Assembly (NCBI GenBank): GCA_020744425.1 | Contig: JAGMUV010000032.1 | Location: forward strand, 434,001-498,000 | Origin: Dactylonectria macrodidyma | Taxonomy: Eukaryota; Ascomycota; Sordariomycetes; Hypocreales; Nectriaceae | Reading direction: 5' to 3' | DNA: 64,000 bases | Shown here: one piece after another, positions 21,561-33,535 of the stretch | Position numbering within the stretch: the first letter of the stretch is position 1 | How the letters are laid out: each line of letters starts with the position of its first letter | Made by a program: the position numbers and the translations under genes | Notes under the pieces: model-generated | What the model was told of the DNA's origin: nothing | Database searches by the model: none | The model's input: the letters and a program-made list of their open reading frames with translations, nothing else

Positions 21561-24500
21561 ATGGCGCCCGAAGCCGAGCTGTGGCTGAGCTCACAACTCG
21601 AATGTGGAAGCGGGATGCTAGCGGTATGCTGGAGGTATGCTGGCAGGATACTGGCAACAAGCAGGCAACAAGCAGGCAGAGAGCTAGGACCCGACCACAC
21701 CGGTGGCCAACAACCTCCACAAACCCAGTTGTGGCGCTGGGTCCGAGGGTTGAACGACATGCAGGCTGATGCCGCTGCGGCCCCTGGGACCTCGCATCCA
21801 TTACGGGTTGATACGAGGTCTAGAGGTGGTGTTGGTGGAGCTGCGGGCGGGCTCACCAGTGAAGAAGTTGGTCAGATAAGGTTTCCGCCCTCTCCAGCCC
21901 TGCCCGCTGAACCTGAGCAGGAGATGAATGGGGCGATACGTGATGAAGATGCAACGGATGGCTTGAAGCTAGTCATGGGAGGACCTTGCTAACGTGCACA
22001 AAGGTCGCAGACCAACCTTCCCGACCAATCGACTTGCATGTGATGAAAGGCTGCTCACGGAGACAACCGTCTCCACGAGCATAACGTGGTCCCATCTATC
22101 AGCAGCAGGTCCAGACTTTGTAACACTGGTTCTCTCTGGGGATCTAGACAATGGAACAACCGGATTTTTATAGCAAAGAGTGCTTTAGCGTTTATATTGA
22201 CACAATCTGCCCTCAATCGGGATATACATATATGTCGTTATTTAAACAAATAATAATGTTTGTGACAGCAGAGCTTTGCCCTTTAGAATTGAGCGACTCA
22301 AACATTAGGCAAGTGGGGTTTCCCAAAGAAGCCAGATAAAGCGTGTATTTTTACTGCATGGAGCCGGTTGCAGTGACAATCCTTGTCCCAGGCAGCCCAG
22401 TGATTGGGGATGAGTTGTCAACATCTAAGCCAAGATGCTGAACCAATCCTCAATGTTCAGCTAATTTCCATGGTAGGCGCTTGCTTCGGAAAGTGCCGTT
22501 AAGCCGTATGAGTGACAGCTTGCTGAAACAATTGCGCATATGGAAAGTTCCGTGCACCCCGGCTCATGCTTGGAATAAGATAGCGGCGGCAGTGAACAAC
22601 GTAGGTACGCCCGCTTTTCCTTTTTGGGGGATTTTGGTATCCCTTGAATGCACTGTTTGCTTGCACATTAGCAGGATGGCGATGGACGACGGTTTAACAG
22701 CAGAGATGAACAGAGCTTCTTTGGGATGACCATGAGGCTTATGTCGTAATTACACACTCACACTGGTAGAAATGATGCGACAAATAAGCAGCTTTTCCCC
22801 TTCGGTCAAGATGCACACCCAAGACTGGACGCAGATTTGGCCCGGTCAGGAGCTTACTGGCCTCCTCGATAGCTTGTGCTCACGGATGTTAGGATGGCTC
22901 GATGTCCTGGTAGTTGTGGCTCTTGTGGCGCCCGTCTATTCCCGGGGAGCTTTAGTGCTAGATAGAAATCCTCTGTCGAGCCGAATCGGGACTGGGTAGA
23001 TGAGTGAAGGGTAAGGGAAGAGATCAAAGCGTTATATTTTGCGTGAAATAACCAAGATTCGGAAGATGTATCAAGTGCCGTATGATGCAATAGTGATGGA
23101 GGATCTTGACGGAAGTAGAGGGCTGCACTAGACCCAAAAATCCAGAAACGTCGAACTGAAGTCGAGATGGTGTCCAAGATGAGGTTTGGATAGATTGTGC
23201 CGAGGTTACGAAATTGGTCAAATATCTATTCATTCTTGGGCTGACATTCCTCTATCCGCACTTGGTAGGCATTTAAGTGCGGGCTTCCGTGTCTCTCACA
23301 CGCAATCAACTCCTCCCATTATCAACGCACGTCTCGAAAGATACCTTGGTAGTGCAAACACACGTTGGTCACCAAATCGACCAAAGGGGATCGATGCCCG
23401 TTACCCGTCCAAGAAATCATGGATGCGATCGGGTGCTAAGGCCTCGAGCTTGTTGGGGTCCCGACCTCCCCATGAGTCTCACGGACCACCCCGCTTGTCT
23501 TAGTGCGAGCTGGAGAACCTAGGTGCGCCTTTCGCCACGAGCCGACCTCATAGTAGCGGAGGGTCCGTTCCCTCTGATCTGCCGATCCCTTTCGACAGCT
23601 CAGCTAGTGGGGCGTCCGTAAGGGGAAATGTTTTAGTATTTCTTCCCCCCCTGAACTTTGCTGGCATTGTGGTTGGGCTCGCTGGTCCAGCCTCCCACTT
23701 AACATGACCTAGCCACCCTGTAAAATTGTGGCCCGAATGGATGACTTATTTGGAACCCCGAGCTACCCCGCACGCGAAATCATCATCTATAGTCAATCTT
23801 GTCCTGCTGACACTGGTTCAGCGACCCCCTGATTGCTCTATGAGTTGCGAAGCCCGAGAGCTTGACGATGCAAAATAAAATAAGATCTACAATCCGACCT
23901 ACCGCCACAAGCACAAGACCGCTGACATGCATGTGTAGTAGCGACCTTGATGACTCGGATCCTATGGATGACGCGGCGCTTAGCTCATCATGATTGATAG
24001 TATGCACTGACAAAGACGAAGCTTTGATAGGTCGTTTTGATCCGAACGAGTTGGTATGCGACTCTGACCTCAAGATTCTCTGGATTTGTTGACACTCAAT
24101 CCCCTTAACGGTTGGCTGTCTAAATGAGAACCGAACCATGGCGTCGGTAGAGTGTATGTAGGTTTGATCACCGCGCTAGGATATGACAGGTCGCTTCTCG
24201 CGGGGCCACAGAGCTTGGTCTGATGCACTATGATCCCTGATTACGCGATCTCACGCAGGGGACCCGGGGGGGGGTTGGGGGTTTGCGCTGGATGCTACCC
24301 TAAACGCTGCAGCGCGCATGTTGCGGCTGTCTCTCAGCCTCACGATGCAAGATGTTGTTTTTAGACTTACATGGGGCCAACGTCTGCTATGTTTTGGTCC
24401 CTTTAAACATTTTACAAGGCCTCGACCTTCATTCTCCATCCAGTGGTTATGGAGGAATGTGTCGCAGCTATTGAATGTTACGGGACTTTCCACACAGACC

Positions 24501-25370
24501 ACATTTGGGTCTTGTGGCTTATCACAGTGCGAATATGAACATGTGATTACGTATTCTTATAAGTGGCACTAACATTTCTGTCCCTCCAGTTTTGGCTTAT
24601 GGTCAAAAGAGCGTAATGGAGAAAAGTTGTCATCACCTGGCGCGGAGGGGTGGGGGTGGGGGGGGAACTGGTTTGGCGTTTCATTTGTGGCCTTGCTGCC
24701 TGGCCTGCACCCAGCTGTTTCTGGCATTGTTTGTGACTGCGCACGGTACAGCCACAATGCGCCATAAAGGGTGGTCCGTGCGGAAAGTACTACAACATTC
24801 AACTTCAACACATTTCTCAGTAACCACTGGTTATAAGCCACCGAGCGAAATAAATTGTGTGTGTGTGTGTACTATACCCGACTTAAACAACAAAAGCAAC
24901 CCACAGCATTAGCAGGCTCATTCTCACACAACTGACGACTACGAGAAGCAAGGTATACTTAAAATGCCACAACTACACCCTAGAAGTTAGGACAACCCTT
25001 AATTACTACCAACCTTACAGTTCTATAGATCCTTGCCCCCGACACATCGCCACCATGCTTAGCATGCAGCCATATCTGGTGTACACACACCCACAGAACG
25101 CATCTCGATGATCCGTCACAGGGCTGCTGTCTTGATACCAGGCAGGCGGTGCATCCTTATTGCCACGCACTGTACCCCTTTGCTGATATCGCCAGCCTGT
25201 TTCTTCCAGCCTGAAACTTCAGGTTCGATCGATCGTTCGATCGATCATTCGTTCGTTCGTTCGTTACATCCGTACATTCGTACATTCTTTCTGTTCAAAA
25301 TTTTGTTTGTTCGCTCGTTCATTTCTTCAGCCATACAACCCTCTACTCTGAAATCAGTCAAGAATTAGCC
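21561..25370. other. Long gene-poor stretch
   Basis: No coding region is convincing on either strand. Notable content: short GGTATGCTGG / AGCAGGCAACA direct repeats near 21610-21680; G-runs at 24263-24285 and 24645-24672; a (GT)n tract near 24857-24872; and TTCG / GATC low-complexity sequence at 25225-25325, in the 5' flank of the glycosyltransferase gene. Some parts may be decayed transposon sequence. Confidence 0.5.
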
Positions 25371-26624
25371 ATGTTTGCGACCCGGCCGGTCTCACGATAC
25401 GTGGCTGTCGCTGCATGCACTCTCCTTCTGCTGGTCTTCTACCAGTTCTCCTCCCTTTCAACCACATTCAACTACCGGAACCCCGGCTCGCCCTTCGCCA
25501 GCAAGGAGGTCAAGGTGTCGGTGATAGAGAGCAAGGGCTGCCATGACGAGGTATCGGCGAGCTACCTGAGCGCGCTGGGGCAGCTGTCTGAGTGCAACTC
25601 CAACGTCTTCCTGGCTGTCCAACGATTCGGGATTGACTCCATCTTCGAACTGATCCCCGGCGCCGACAACCGCAAGCTTGTCACCTATAATGAGTTTCGG
25701 CCCAAGTACTTCGAGAGCGAGACCGCTGCCGAGCCGGATATTGTGCTGTCCGTCACCAGCGAGTACGACCTCATCGACGCCAAGCTCAAACCAACCTTCG
25801 CGCATCTCCTCCACAACACCAGCAGCATCCTCTTTGCCACGGTCCACCACGGCAACGAGTGGAAGGAGGACCGTCGCTTCCAAGCCGTGAAGCCGTGGAT
25901 CGAGGCTAAACGGCTGCGCTTCATCACGCTCAGCGACCATGTTACCGACTATATGACGGACAACATCGTCAAGCACTGGGCGACAAAGATGGAAGTGCAC
26001 AACGTCCCCATCAGCACTTTCCCGCCCGTTTTCACGATCCCCACCGCGCCCATAAAGAACGAGGCGACGCTCCGTTTTGCCATGCAGGGCGATCTTGTCG
26101 TCAATCGCCGCCCAAACCGTGACTACGAGGGCACCTTCAAGCGCTTCGCCAAGCTCAAAAGTGACGGCCAGATCATCGAGCTGCACGTTCTCGGCAACGG
26201 CGGCCTGCCCAAGGTACCAGACGAGGCCAAAGACCAGATCAAGTTCCACCGCGGACTCCCCTACCCGGAGTTCTACGACGTGCTGCACTCGGCCACTGCG
26301 ATGCTGCCCGCCTTCGCCTCCCACGAGTACGTCGAGAGCAAGGCCTCCTCGACCATCCCGGCCTCGCTGATCGTGGGCTCGCCACTCATCGCCGACGACG
26401 ACCTGCTTAATGCCTACCGCTTCCTCAGCCGCGACGACGTCTACTATCGTGAGAAGGGCGAGGATGAGATTGACGTCGTCGAGCGTATTGCCAAGCTGCC
26501 GGAGCAGGATCGCCTGGCCAAGGCCGAGGGCCTGCGGAAAAAGAACGAGCTACTGACGAAGCAAGGAGGGGATCTCTTCCGGCAGTGGATATCAGAGTCG
26601 CGTGAGCGTCTGGAGGATAGTTAG
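25371..26624 (+). CDS. Type II membrane GT-B-like glycosyltransferase
   Basis: A single-exon 417-aa protein. A short cytoplasmic N-terminus (MFATRPVSRY) precedes one transmembrane anchor (VAVAACTLLLLVFYQF) and a lumenal catalytic region, the usual Golgi glycosyltransferase topology. The C-terminal half has a GT-B-like block: HVLGNGGLPKVPDE, IKFHRGLPYPEFYDVLHSA, and an E-rich sugar-nucleotide-like segment (FASHEYVESKASSTIPASLI). The sugar donor cannot be read from sequence. It converges on a polysaccharide pyruvyltransferase gene 476 bp away, also a type II membrane protein, so the two probably act on the same glycan. The ATG at 25371 gives the anchor; the upstream leader is TTCG-rich. Confidence 0.8.
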   Translation: MFATRPVSRYVAVAACTLLLLVFYQFSSLSTTFNYRNPGSPFASKEVKVSVIESKGCHDEVSASYLSALGQLSECNSNVFLAVQRFGIDSIFELIPGADNRKLVTYNEFRPKYFESETAAEPDIVLSVTSEYDLIDAKLKPTFAHLLHNTSSILFATVHHGNEWKEDRRFQAVKPWIEAKRLRFITLSDHVTDYMTDNIVKHWATKMEVHNVPISTFPPVFTIPTAPIKNEATLRFAMQGDLVVNRRPNRDYEGTFKRFAKLKSDGQIIELHVLGNGGLPKVPDEAKDQIKFHRGLPYPEFYDVLHSATAMLPAFASHEYVESKASSTIPASLIVGSPLIADDDLLNAYRFLSRDDVYYREKGEDEIDVVERIAKLPEQDRLAKAEGLRKKNELLTKQGGDLFRQWISESRERLEDS

Positions 26625-27100
26625 TCGTGCGGGCGTCTGTTGGGATCTAGTCGTGCGTGCTTCGGTTTTAGACAAGATTTTAACTCTTGGGCTGGCTATG
26701 TTATCGTCATACTTGATCTTATATCATCCAAATCATTTTCATGTTCATACTTCATGGCTTCGGGCTTCCTCTTTACGCTATTCTTCGCTAGAAGGTTAAG
26801 GCTGTTTTTCTTTCGTAGTTTTTTTCGTGGAGGTGTGGCCGAGAAAGATAATATCTTCGCGGAAATTCACAAAGCTTAGACGGGAAGACTCGGATATAGG
26901 GCATACTAACAGGCACTTGTAGAGCAGCAGGGATGCCTGGCGAGATTGTGTTCTCAGTTTTAGGAGTCTATTAGGTTAAAATGAAAGGTGTATATATACA
27001 TAAATGTAGACAAGTCCAAGTCTCAATGACTAGTGACAACGGAACTCCCAAGATTGTGATGTACGCCCAAGTCGTACAGAGTAAGCCAATGCATCGCCAA
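26625..27100. other. Convergent 3' intergenic region
   Basis: It holds the 3' flanks of the glycosyltransferase and pyruvyltransferase genes. No gene is seen. Confidence 0.6.
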
Positions 27101-28459
27101 TCACTCCGACTTCGCTTTCGCCTTCTTGGTAAAGTACATCTCCGCAAACTGCTTCGCCTCCGCAAAATTGTCCGCAATCCGCACGCAATCGCAGTCTTTG
27201 GTCCAGGTGTTGTGCAAGAAGAGGTTCTTTTTCAACTTGCTGTCCAACAGGACGTGCGGGATGCCCATGAGCGTGCACATAATGTGGCCATGCAGCCGGT
27301 CGGTGATGACGAACTCGGCCTGCGCCAGCATCTCGAATCCCATCATCGACTTGGCGGAGTTGCGCTGCGTTGGATGCCACTCCTTCTCAACATGGTATGT
27401 CTTTCCATCCGAGCCCACCACGTCTCCGCCGTTGATCTCGGGCGTCTCCAAGTTCCGCCAGTCGTTCTTGAGGTACGAGACTTTGCCGGCGGCGGAGCCG
27501 AAGTCGAAGTGGCCCTCTCCGACTCGGACTTCCTTGGAATTGCCTTCGGCAGCTTCGCTGTCATCGCGGGCGAGGATGTAGATCTGGTGCCTGTGGTTTA
27601 CATTTGTTAGCATTATTCTCATTTCTTCCAGCTACTTCCCATGTAGCAGACAGGATACCTACGTCTTCTTCGTGTTCAGCCGGATGTCTGGCCGGTTGCC
27701 AAGCATAAAGGCGATGTCCGGCGTCAGAACATGCTTGACCTTGTTCGGCTTGACATTCTTGGCGTTATCGCCGAACGTCTTCTCCAGCCAGTCGTAGCTG
27801 GGCTGGTCGCGGGCGGCGAGTTGAATGTCGCGGGCAGCGCCGAAAGCCTGTTCCGTCCAGCGGATCATGTCCGGCTTGGTCATGTTGATGCTCTGCGGAA
27901 ACGCGCGGATCGGGTACTCGCCGAACTCTTCGGCCATCTTGAGCCGTGCCGGGTGGTCGTCCATGAAAAAGTCATTGAAGTTGCCGCCGCCCGCCATGAT
28001 GATGCCCGAGTACGGCTGGTGGTCGTCGAGGTTCTTGCGGAACTTCTCGATGTCGCAATCCTTGTCGGTGTACCGGCAGACGCTCATCGTCGTGATGCCC
28101 AACGTCGCCAGCAGGGTCTCCTGCGCCACCCAGATCACCGCGTCGCCCTTGTTCTCCGTCTGGCCCAGGTACCCGAAAATGTTGGCGTAGCGGATGCCCT
28201 TGAACTCGCGGCTGAACGCTTCAACGACCTGCTGCTGCAGGCTGCTGACCACGTCTTCGCAGCCCACGCTCGGCGGCGAGTTCTTATCGTAGGACACCGG
28301 ATCGCCGCCGCTGGTTTTGTCGCCGCTGATGCCATTTTGTACGGAGTTGAGCAACGCCGACGGCGCCAGTTCGTTGCCAGTAGTGTACAGACTGGCCAAA
28401 AGGACAAACACGATGATCAGGGTCACCCCGACGACAACGCGAGGCCGCAGAGCCATCAT
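27101..28459 (-). CDS. Polysaccharide pyruvyltransferase family protein, 428 aa
   Basis: Exons 27663-28459 and 27101-27590 flank a 72-bp intron (GTAGGT ... TGCTAAC ... CCACAG) in phase 2. An N-terminal anchor (VVVGVTLIIVFVLLASLY) marks a type II Golgi-type protein. Family motifs in order: NKGDAVIWVAQETLLATLGI near residues 90-110, MAGGGNFNDFF, FPQSINM, LTPDIAFMLGNRPD, and the signature ITDRLHGHIMCTLMGIPHVL near residue 370. The family transfers pyruvate from phosphoenolpyruvate to sugar hydroxyls; fission yeast Pvg1 pyruvylates galactose in N-glycans. The ATG at 28459 (first of two adjacent) is the first in frame. No lesion is visible. Confidence 0.9.
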
Positions 28460-29218
28460 CGCGACGGAGCTCAACGGAGAAATGAAGAAGATACGAGACT
28501 ATAAGGGGTGGGGATTAAAGACTGTTGGGACAGGACTTGCATACAGCTTAGGTAATTTGCATTCGAGGTTCAATCGGATAGGCTTTAAATCGAATCATTA
28601 GAGTTTTACCCTCAGCGGGTCAGCCTCTATTTATCGTTTATTTAATACGAGACGTGGGCTTACACAGTGTCCTACCCTATGTGGCACTGTGTCTATTTAT
28701 CAACTACCTTATTAAGCAAAGCTAAAGTAAGGTGGTAAGTGGACGTAGTTGCGAGCTGCCTTCCTAGCTTTGCTTCTTTAATAGGCGAAATTGAAGGTTT
28801 AAGCCACCACATTTCAAGCCACAGCGCTACATCCTGGCGCTGAATACTCAGCGTCAATTGGCCAGAATTCTGCTGCAACCATTCCCAATCTGGCAACCAG
28901 CCATTTATAGCCAGAAGGCTGTGGCAGCAGTTGCGCCATTGGCGTAGAGCTGAGCGTAGCGAGAAAGGCTCTGCGTAGCAACCCCCTGGGAGGGCTCCCA
29001 GACGGCTTCCAGAGGGGATAAATTCCACTAAAAAAGTACCGCAGGTTGGCTGCTTGTAAGGCACTGGCGCTGTAGGTAAAGCTCTCCGCAGGGGCCCCTA
29101 GAGAGTATAAAGTTAACAGATTCTCTATCCCTTCGATTGCCAGGAGGCTCCAGCTAGGTCACTACAGGGATGTCTAACCAATCAAATAAGAGAGCATGAA
29201 AGGTACATCATTCTCTAC
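28460..29218. other. Intergenic, piggyBac 3' flank
   Basis: No gene is supported. A perfect CACAGTG...CACTGTG hairpin lies near 28656-28690. The right part is probably the untranslated 3' end of the piggyBac element. I could not identify its TTAA-flanked terminus. Confidence 0.5.
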
Positions 29219-30459
29219 CTAAATTAGCCTGTGATAGAAGTCCCAACAATATTTCGAGTTACAAATCGTGACATCACACTGCTCACATCCCCCCCTAGAT
29301 TGACGCCTTTTTATATTGCTGCTGACCGCCCCCAAAGGTTTCCTTGAGGTTTTTGACCAAGGCTTACCCAGCTGTTGGCCCTTACAAGCAACGCAGCTAG
29401 ATTTTTTCCCTCTTCGGACGTATTTATGCTGTGCCACGGGCGTAAATTCGTCCCCAGTCCGAAATGACTGCCTTGACTGACTTTCCTTATGGAACACCTT
29501 GAACAGCTCGTTATAAATGCGCCGGCGCCACTCTTTTTGACTCGTATATCGCTTCCAAACCGGCTGCCCGTAGAGTTGAAGAAGGTAGCTATTCACAAGC
29601 ACCACATCAAGCAGGAAGGTCCAAGTAAGAGCCTGCCAAGCCCCCCGGCGAATTGGGTGATCATAGCCGAGATACGCCCTCATTTGGTCTCCTCGATCCA
29701 CATGATTCATCTCATCGTTATAGGAAGCAGCAACTGTAGGGATTGATATCAGCTTTACTGCCTCGCCACCAAAGAAACGCTGTATCGGCCGTGCTGTGGC
29801 CTTCATTGTTGACGCCTTCTTCCTCCAGCGCTCACATTTCTCATCGCCTTTAAACACAGTTGATAGGAATAACACAAGGGCATTGTCTTTCCACGCGATT
29901 TGGTTCACCTGTAGCAGAAGAAGACAAGTTAATAAGAGAAACACAGCCAAAAGTGTCAAGGGCTCCCACCTGGTTATCAGGGGTTGGTATGACCCTGATC
30001 TCATTGAATTTAAACCCTGATTTCCCTGATATATCCTTCTTCTTATAGCCAACGAGCTCCTTGAAGATGCCGCAGTTAGTGCGGGCTGTGCCTGTAGCAC
30101 CGTGGCCGTGCTGACGAAGAGAGAAGAAGAGGCCCGGGGACGAGAAGAGGTTATCCACAAAGACGTGATATGTCGACTTCGGCAGTAGGTTTATAAGGGC
30201 AATAACGACGCTTTGAGTCGAATTCAACGCGATGACTTTATCCCCATCGTCTGTGAGGACGTGGATAACTTCTTCGACCTTATCGGCCTCACCAGATTCC
30301 CGCTCTCGGCTGGCTTTTCTTCTTCTTCCTCGGCCGCCTCTCCCTCTGCCTCTGCCGCCTTTGCCTCCTCGAGCTGCTGTTCTTCTTCTCTTAGAGCGTT
30401 CAACGCCAACGGGACCGTAGTCTGAACCGGGTTGGTGCCAAATCCATCGCAAAAAGATA

Positions 30460-32673
30460 CCATGCACCACCACCCTTTCGACAACCCCACCCTTTCGTCA
30501 AGCCAAAAAAAAATTCCACCACCAAAACTCAACACTTTCATTTACACACAGCTTGACCAGAATAAAAGTTACTTGAGAGCAGTTGCTTCTATCAAGTATA
30601 GAATTGATTGAAATTTCTGTTTCCGTTCTCATACTGTTGAGTGGGGCACGTGATATATGTGGGTAGTGGTAAGGAAATATCACCACTTCAACCCCCAATT
30701 TCCTCACCGCTCCTTCTCAACATTACTCCTGCTAGTCTCTCACAACACGATCAAAATGCCTTCATCTCGGCCTCGTTGGAAATATACAGAAGACGACATG
30801 GCCGAGGCTATATTGGATGTCACCGATAATGGCTTTTCACCCCCTCAGGCGGCTCAGCGACGCGGAGTGCCTCGAACCACTCTAATCGACAGACTTAACG
30901 GCCAGACACCCGCAAAAGATCAAATCCAGCCTGGTCAACGGTTATCCAAGAATCAAGAAGACAAATTGGTTTTCTGGATTCTTCGTCAGGAGTCTCTGGG
31001 ATACGCTCCGTCCCACAATCAGATTCGCGCTTGCGTCATGGGCCTGCTAAGACAACAAGGCGACCAACCGGAATTAGGACGCAACTGGGTGACCAGACTC
31101 ATTGAGCGCCGCTCAGACCTTAAGACTAAGATGGGTAGACGCCAAGAAGCCAATAGGTTTGACTCTTTCACGCCTAAAGCGGTTCATTGGTACTTCGATA
31201 TCAGGGAGGGCCAGTACGGCTGGATTCGGCCTGAGAACACTGTTAACGTTGACGAAGGAGGCATCATGATTGGTTTTGGCAAGCCCCTATTTCTATTTTC
31301 TCTATAGTTTTGAAATTTGACTAACTAGACTCTCTCCGTTAGGATTGGATAGCCTGGTGGTCGGAAGCGCGAACCTGAAGCGGAAGGCTCTTCTCAAGGG
31401 ACCACAAACTCGAAGTTGGACCTCGTTCATCGAAGCTATCACTGCTGACGGCCGCGCCTTAACTCCTGGCATAATATTCAAGGGGAAGGAACTCCAAAAA
31501 CAGTGGTTTCTTGACGAATTCAAGAAGATAGCCGACTGGCATTACATAACTTCACCTAATGGGTGGACTGACGACCACATTGGTGTTGAATGGCTTGAAA
31601 GAGTCTATTTGCCTCAGACTAAGCCTAACGATGAGTCTGATGCCAGATTAATCATTCTAGACGGCCATGGGAGTCATGCAACGGTACTTCCTTTGTTTCC
31701 TTAACCAAAGGTTACTGCTAACCGAGCCAAGGACTAATGGATGGCTACGTGCTTTCTGAACAACGTTTACTGTTGCTACCTTCCAGCGCATTGCTCCCAT
31801 GGACTTCAGCCATTAGATAATGGAGTATTTAACGCCTCTAAAGCTGCATGTCGTCGAGAGCTGGAAAAATTCGCTTCCCTGACCGATTCTGCTCCGATGG
31901 ATAAGGTCAATTTCATCAGAGCCTACGCCAAGGCTCGTGAAGTGGGAATGACTAAGAAGAATATACTCTCCGGCTGGAGAGTTACTGGTAATTGGCCAAT
32001 TTCACGAGCCAAAGCTCTGCGGCATCCAGAAATCCAAGAGGATAGGCCGAATGACAGCCCGAAGAGGACTCCGGAGCGGGCGCCATATTTCGGCTCGGAT
32101 GATACACCAAAAACCAGCCGCCAGATTCGTGATCTTGGGCTGAACAAAACACCAAAGACGCGAAGACGGTATAACGTGATAGCAAAAGGGTTTGAGGCGC
32201 AGCAGCAGACGTTAGCGGCTCATGCAATGAGAATTGCTGGTCTGGAGGAGGAACTGGCTCGTTCGAAGAGAGGGAAGAAGAGGAAGGCTGTACCTAATCC
32301 CAATAAGCGTTTCGTGACTCTGGGCGAGGCCCTAGCGGTTGGAGAAGTCACTACCGAAAAAGGAAGTGAAAACAAGCTTGCGGTGGTGGATGATAGCTCT
32401 TCGGAGGAGTCAGGGTCAGAATCGGAGGCTGCTTCGGTTATTGATGTCAGAGAGGAAACCATACCACCTCAGCGCACCACTCGATCTGGGCGGGTAGTCA
32501 AAAGACCTAAATATCAATAGAAATATCAATTTCAAATTTACAGGAGGTAACCATTTGCAAATAACTTTTATTTTGGCCGAATTCTGTGTAAGTGAAATAG
32601 CTGAGTTTTGGTGGTGAAATTTTTTTTTTGCCTGACGAAAGGGTGGGGTTGTCGAAAGGGTGGTGGTGCATGG
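30460..32673 (+). mobile_element. pogo/Fot1 element, copy B, inside the piggyBac gene
   Basis: 2214 bp flanked by TA (30458-30459 and 32674-32675). The ends have the cap CCATGCACCA plus two 17-nt repeats: CCACCCTTTCGACAACC at 30470-30486, then CCACCCTTTCGTCAAGC from 30487, mirrored on the right. The organisation matches copies A and C but the repeat sequence differs. It encodes one three-exon transposase with a single in-frame stop. Confidence 0.92.
30756..32520 (+). pseudogene. pogo/Fot1 transposase, copy B, one premature stop and a GC donor site
   Basis: Exons are 30756-31278 (523 nt), 31343-31683 (341 nt) and 31732-32520 (789 nt). Intron 1 (64 bp) begins GCAAGC instead of GTAAGT, a GC-AG intron. 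Intron 2 is 48 bp. Exon 3 starts GAC TAA TGG where copies A and C read GAT GAG TGG, so codon 31735-31737 is a stop. Domains: psq-type HTH (recognition region RTTLIDR), CENP-B HTH, and DDE motifs NVDEGGIM, LDGHGSH and PLDNGVF. A coiled coil and basic GKKRKAVPNPNKRF follow. All three catalytic acids are retained; the stop alone blocks full-length product. Confidence 0.87.
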
Positions 32674-33535
32674 TACCAAGTTGAGCCGCAACCCACACCT
32701 TGAACCCTGTGTCAGTAGGCTTGCCGGGTATATATGTGACTTGTGAGTTCCTCCCTGTATAACGGATCATGCCCTCATCTACAGCGAGATGAGACCCAGG
32801 CTCAAAGAGCTCTGTGGAGGCGTATTGTATATGCTCAGACCACGGTTGTGCACATTGGAAGACCGCAGGGAAGCTCTCGTCATCATCAAATTTGGTATAG
32901 TCAAAGGGGCGAAGGTGACGATGAAGGAGTTGAAACCGGTTGTATGGCATGAACTTGATGATTGAATGTTCAGGACATTGATCCCCTGGCTTAGGGGTCT
33001 TCCAATGGTCTTCAACCTCAATTTCCTTGTGGATTCCTATATAAATTAGGATTCCAAGCCAGATATATATTTCTGCTGCAGAGGTCGGGGTCCAGGCTTG
33101 GAGCCGTGACCCTTGTTTCAACTCGTGGCCCCAGCTATCAATAACGCCCCTTTCCAGCAAGCTGTTGACCCAGCTGTTGGTATATTCAACCCAGCTGTTA
33201 ACTAGGGAAAGAGGCACAAAGTGTTGGAAGAGTGATAGCGGCTCTTGGGGCAGTTGGTTGACCTTAAGTTCGCGCCTTTCCACATGAAAAGGTTGGAAAT
33301 TGAACCCTCGGTCTTCAGCCGGAGGAAAGTCGGGCCGCCGGGTGCTATCACACTCATGCTCCCGGCGGCTGTTATCTTCTCTGATGAAGCTCTGGTCGTC
33401 ATACGCATTGAAGATATCGGCAGGGATTGATTGAGAACTCATTGATAACTTCAAAATGATTTATGGTGTTTTAGGTGGAAATGATCAATGACGCATCTTC
33501 GGTTCCCCGCATGTACTGCTCATGTGACAGGGGTA

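Larger units (their letters stand above)
29219..33442 (-). pseudogene. piggyBac-type transposase split by pogo copy B
   Basis: Minus-strand segments 32676-33442, 29970-30459 and 29219-29908, with a 61-bp intron at 29909-29969, total 1947 nt. This is an exact multiple of three (648 codons plus stop) once the 2.2-kb pogo insert is left out, so the insert is the only obvious lesion. Motifs: LAVDEGMIRYTG (first Asp), YHVFVDNLFSSP (second), HVDRGDQMRAYLGYD (third region) and a C-terminal Cys cluster CEQCDVTICNSKYCWDFYH. A basic K/R-rich stretch lies after the insertion point. The ATG at 33442 begins MSSQSIPAD. It is the undamaged-by-stops sibling of the copy at 6619-8630. Confidence 0.85.

Noticed and set aside
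21399..21992. 197-codon plus-strand frame over the LINE fragment
   Set aside because: Antisense to recognisable RT motifs in its first half and low-complexity in the second.
25458..26324. 288-codon minus-strand frame under the glycosyltransferase
   Set aside because: GC-rich codon bias opens the opposite frame. It has no domain, whereas the plus frame has an anchor and GT motifs.
27731..28504. 257-codon plus-strand frame opposite the pyruvyltransferase
   Set aside because: Antisense shadow of a clearly recognised gene.
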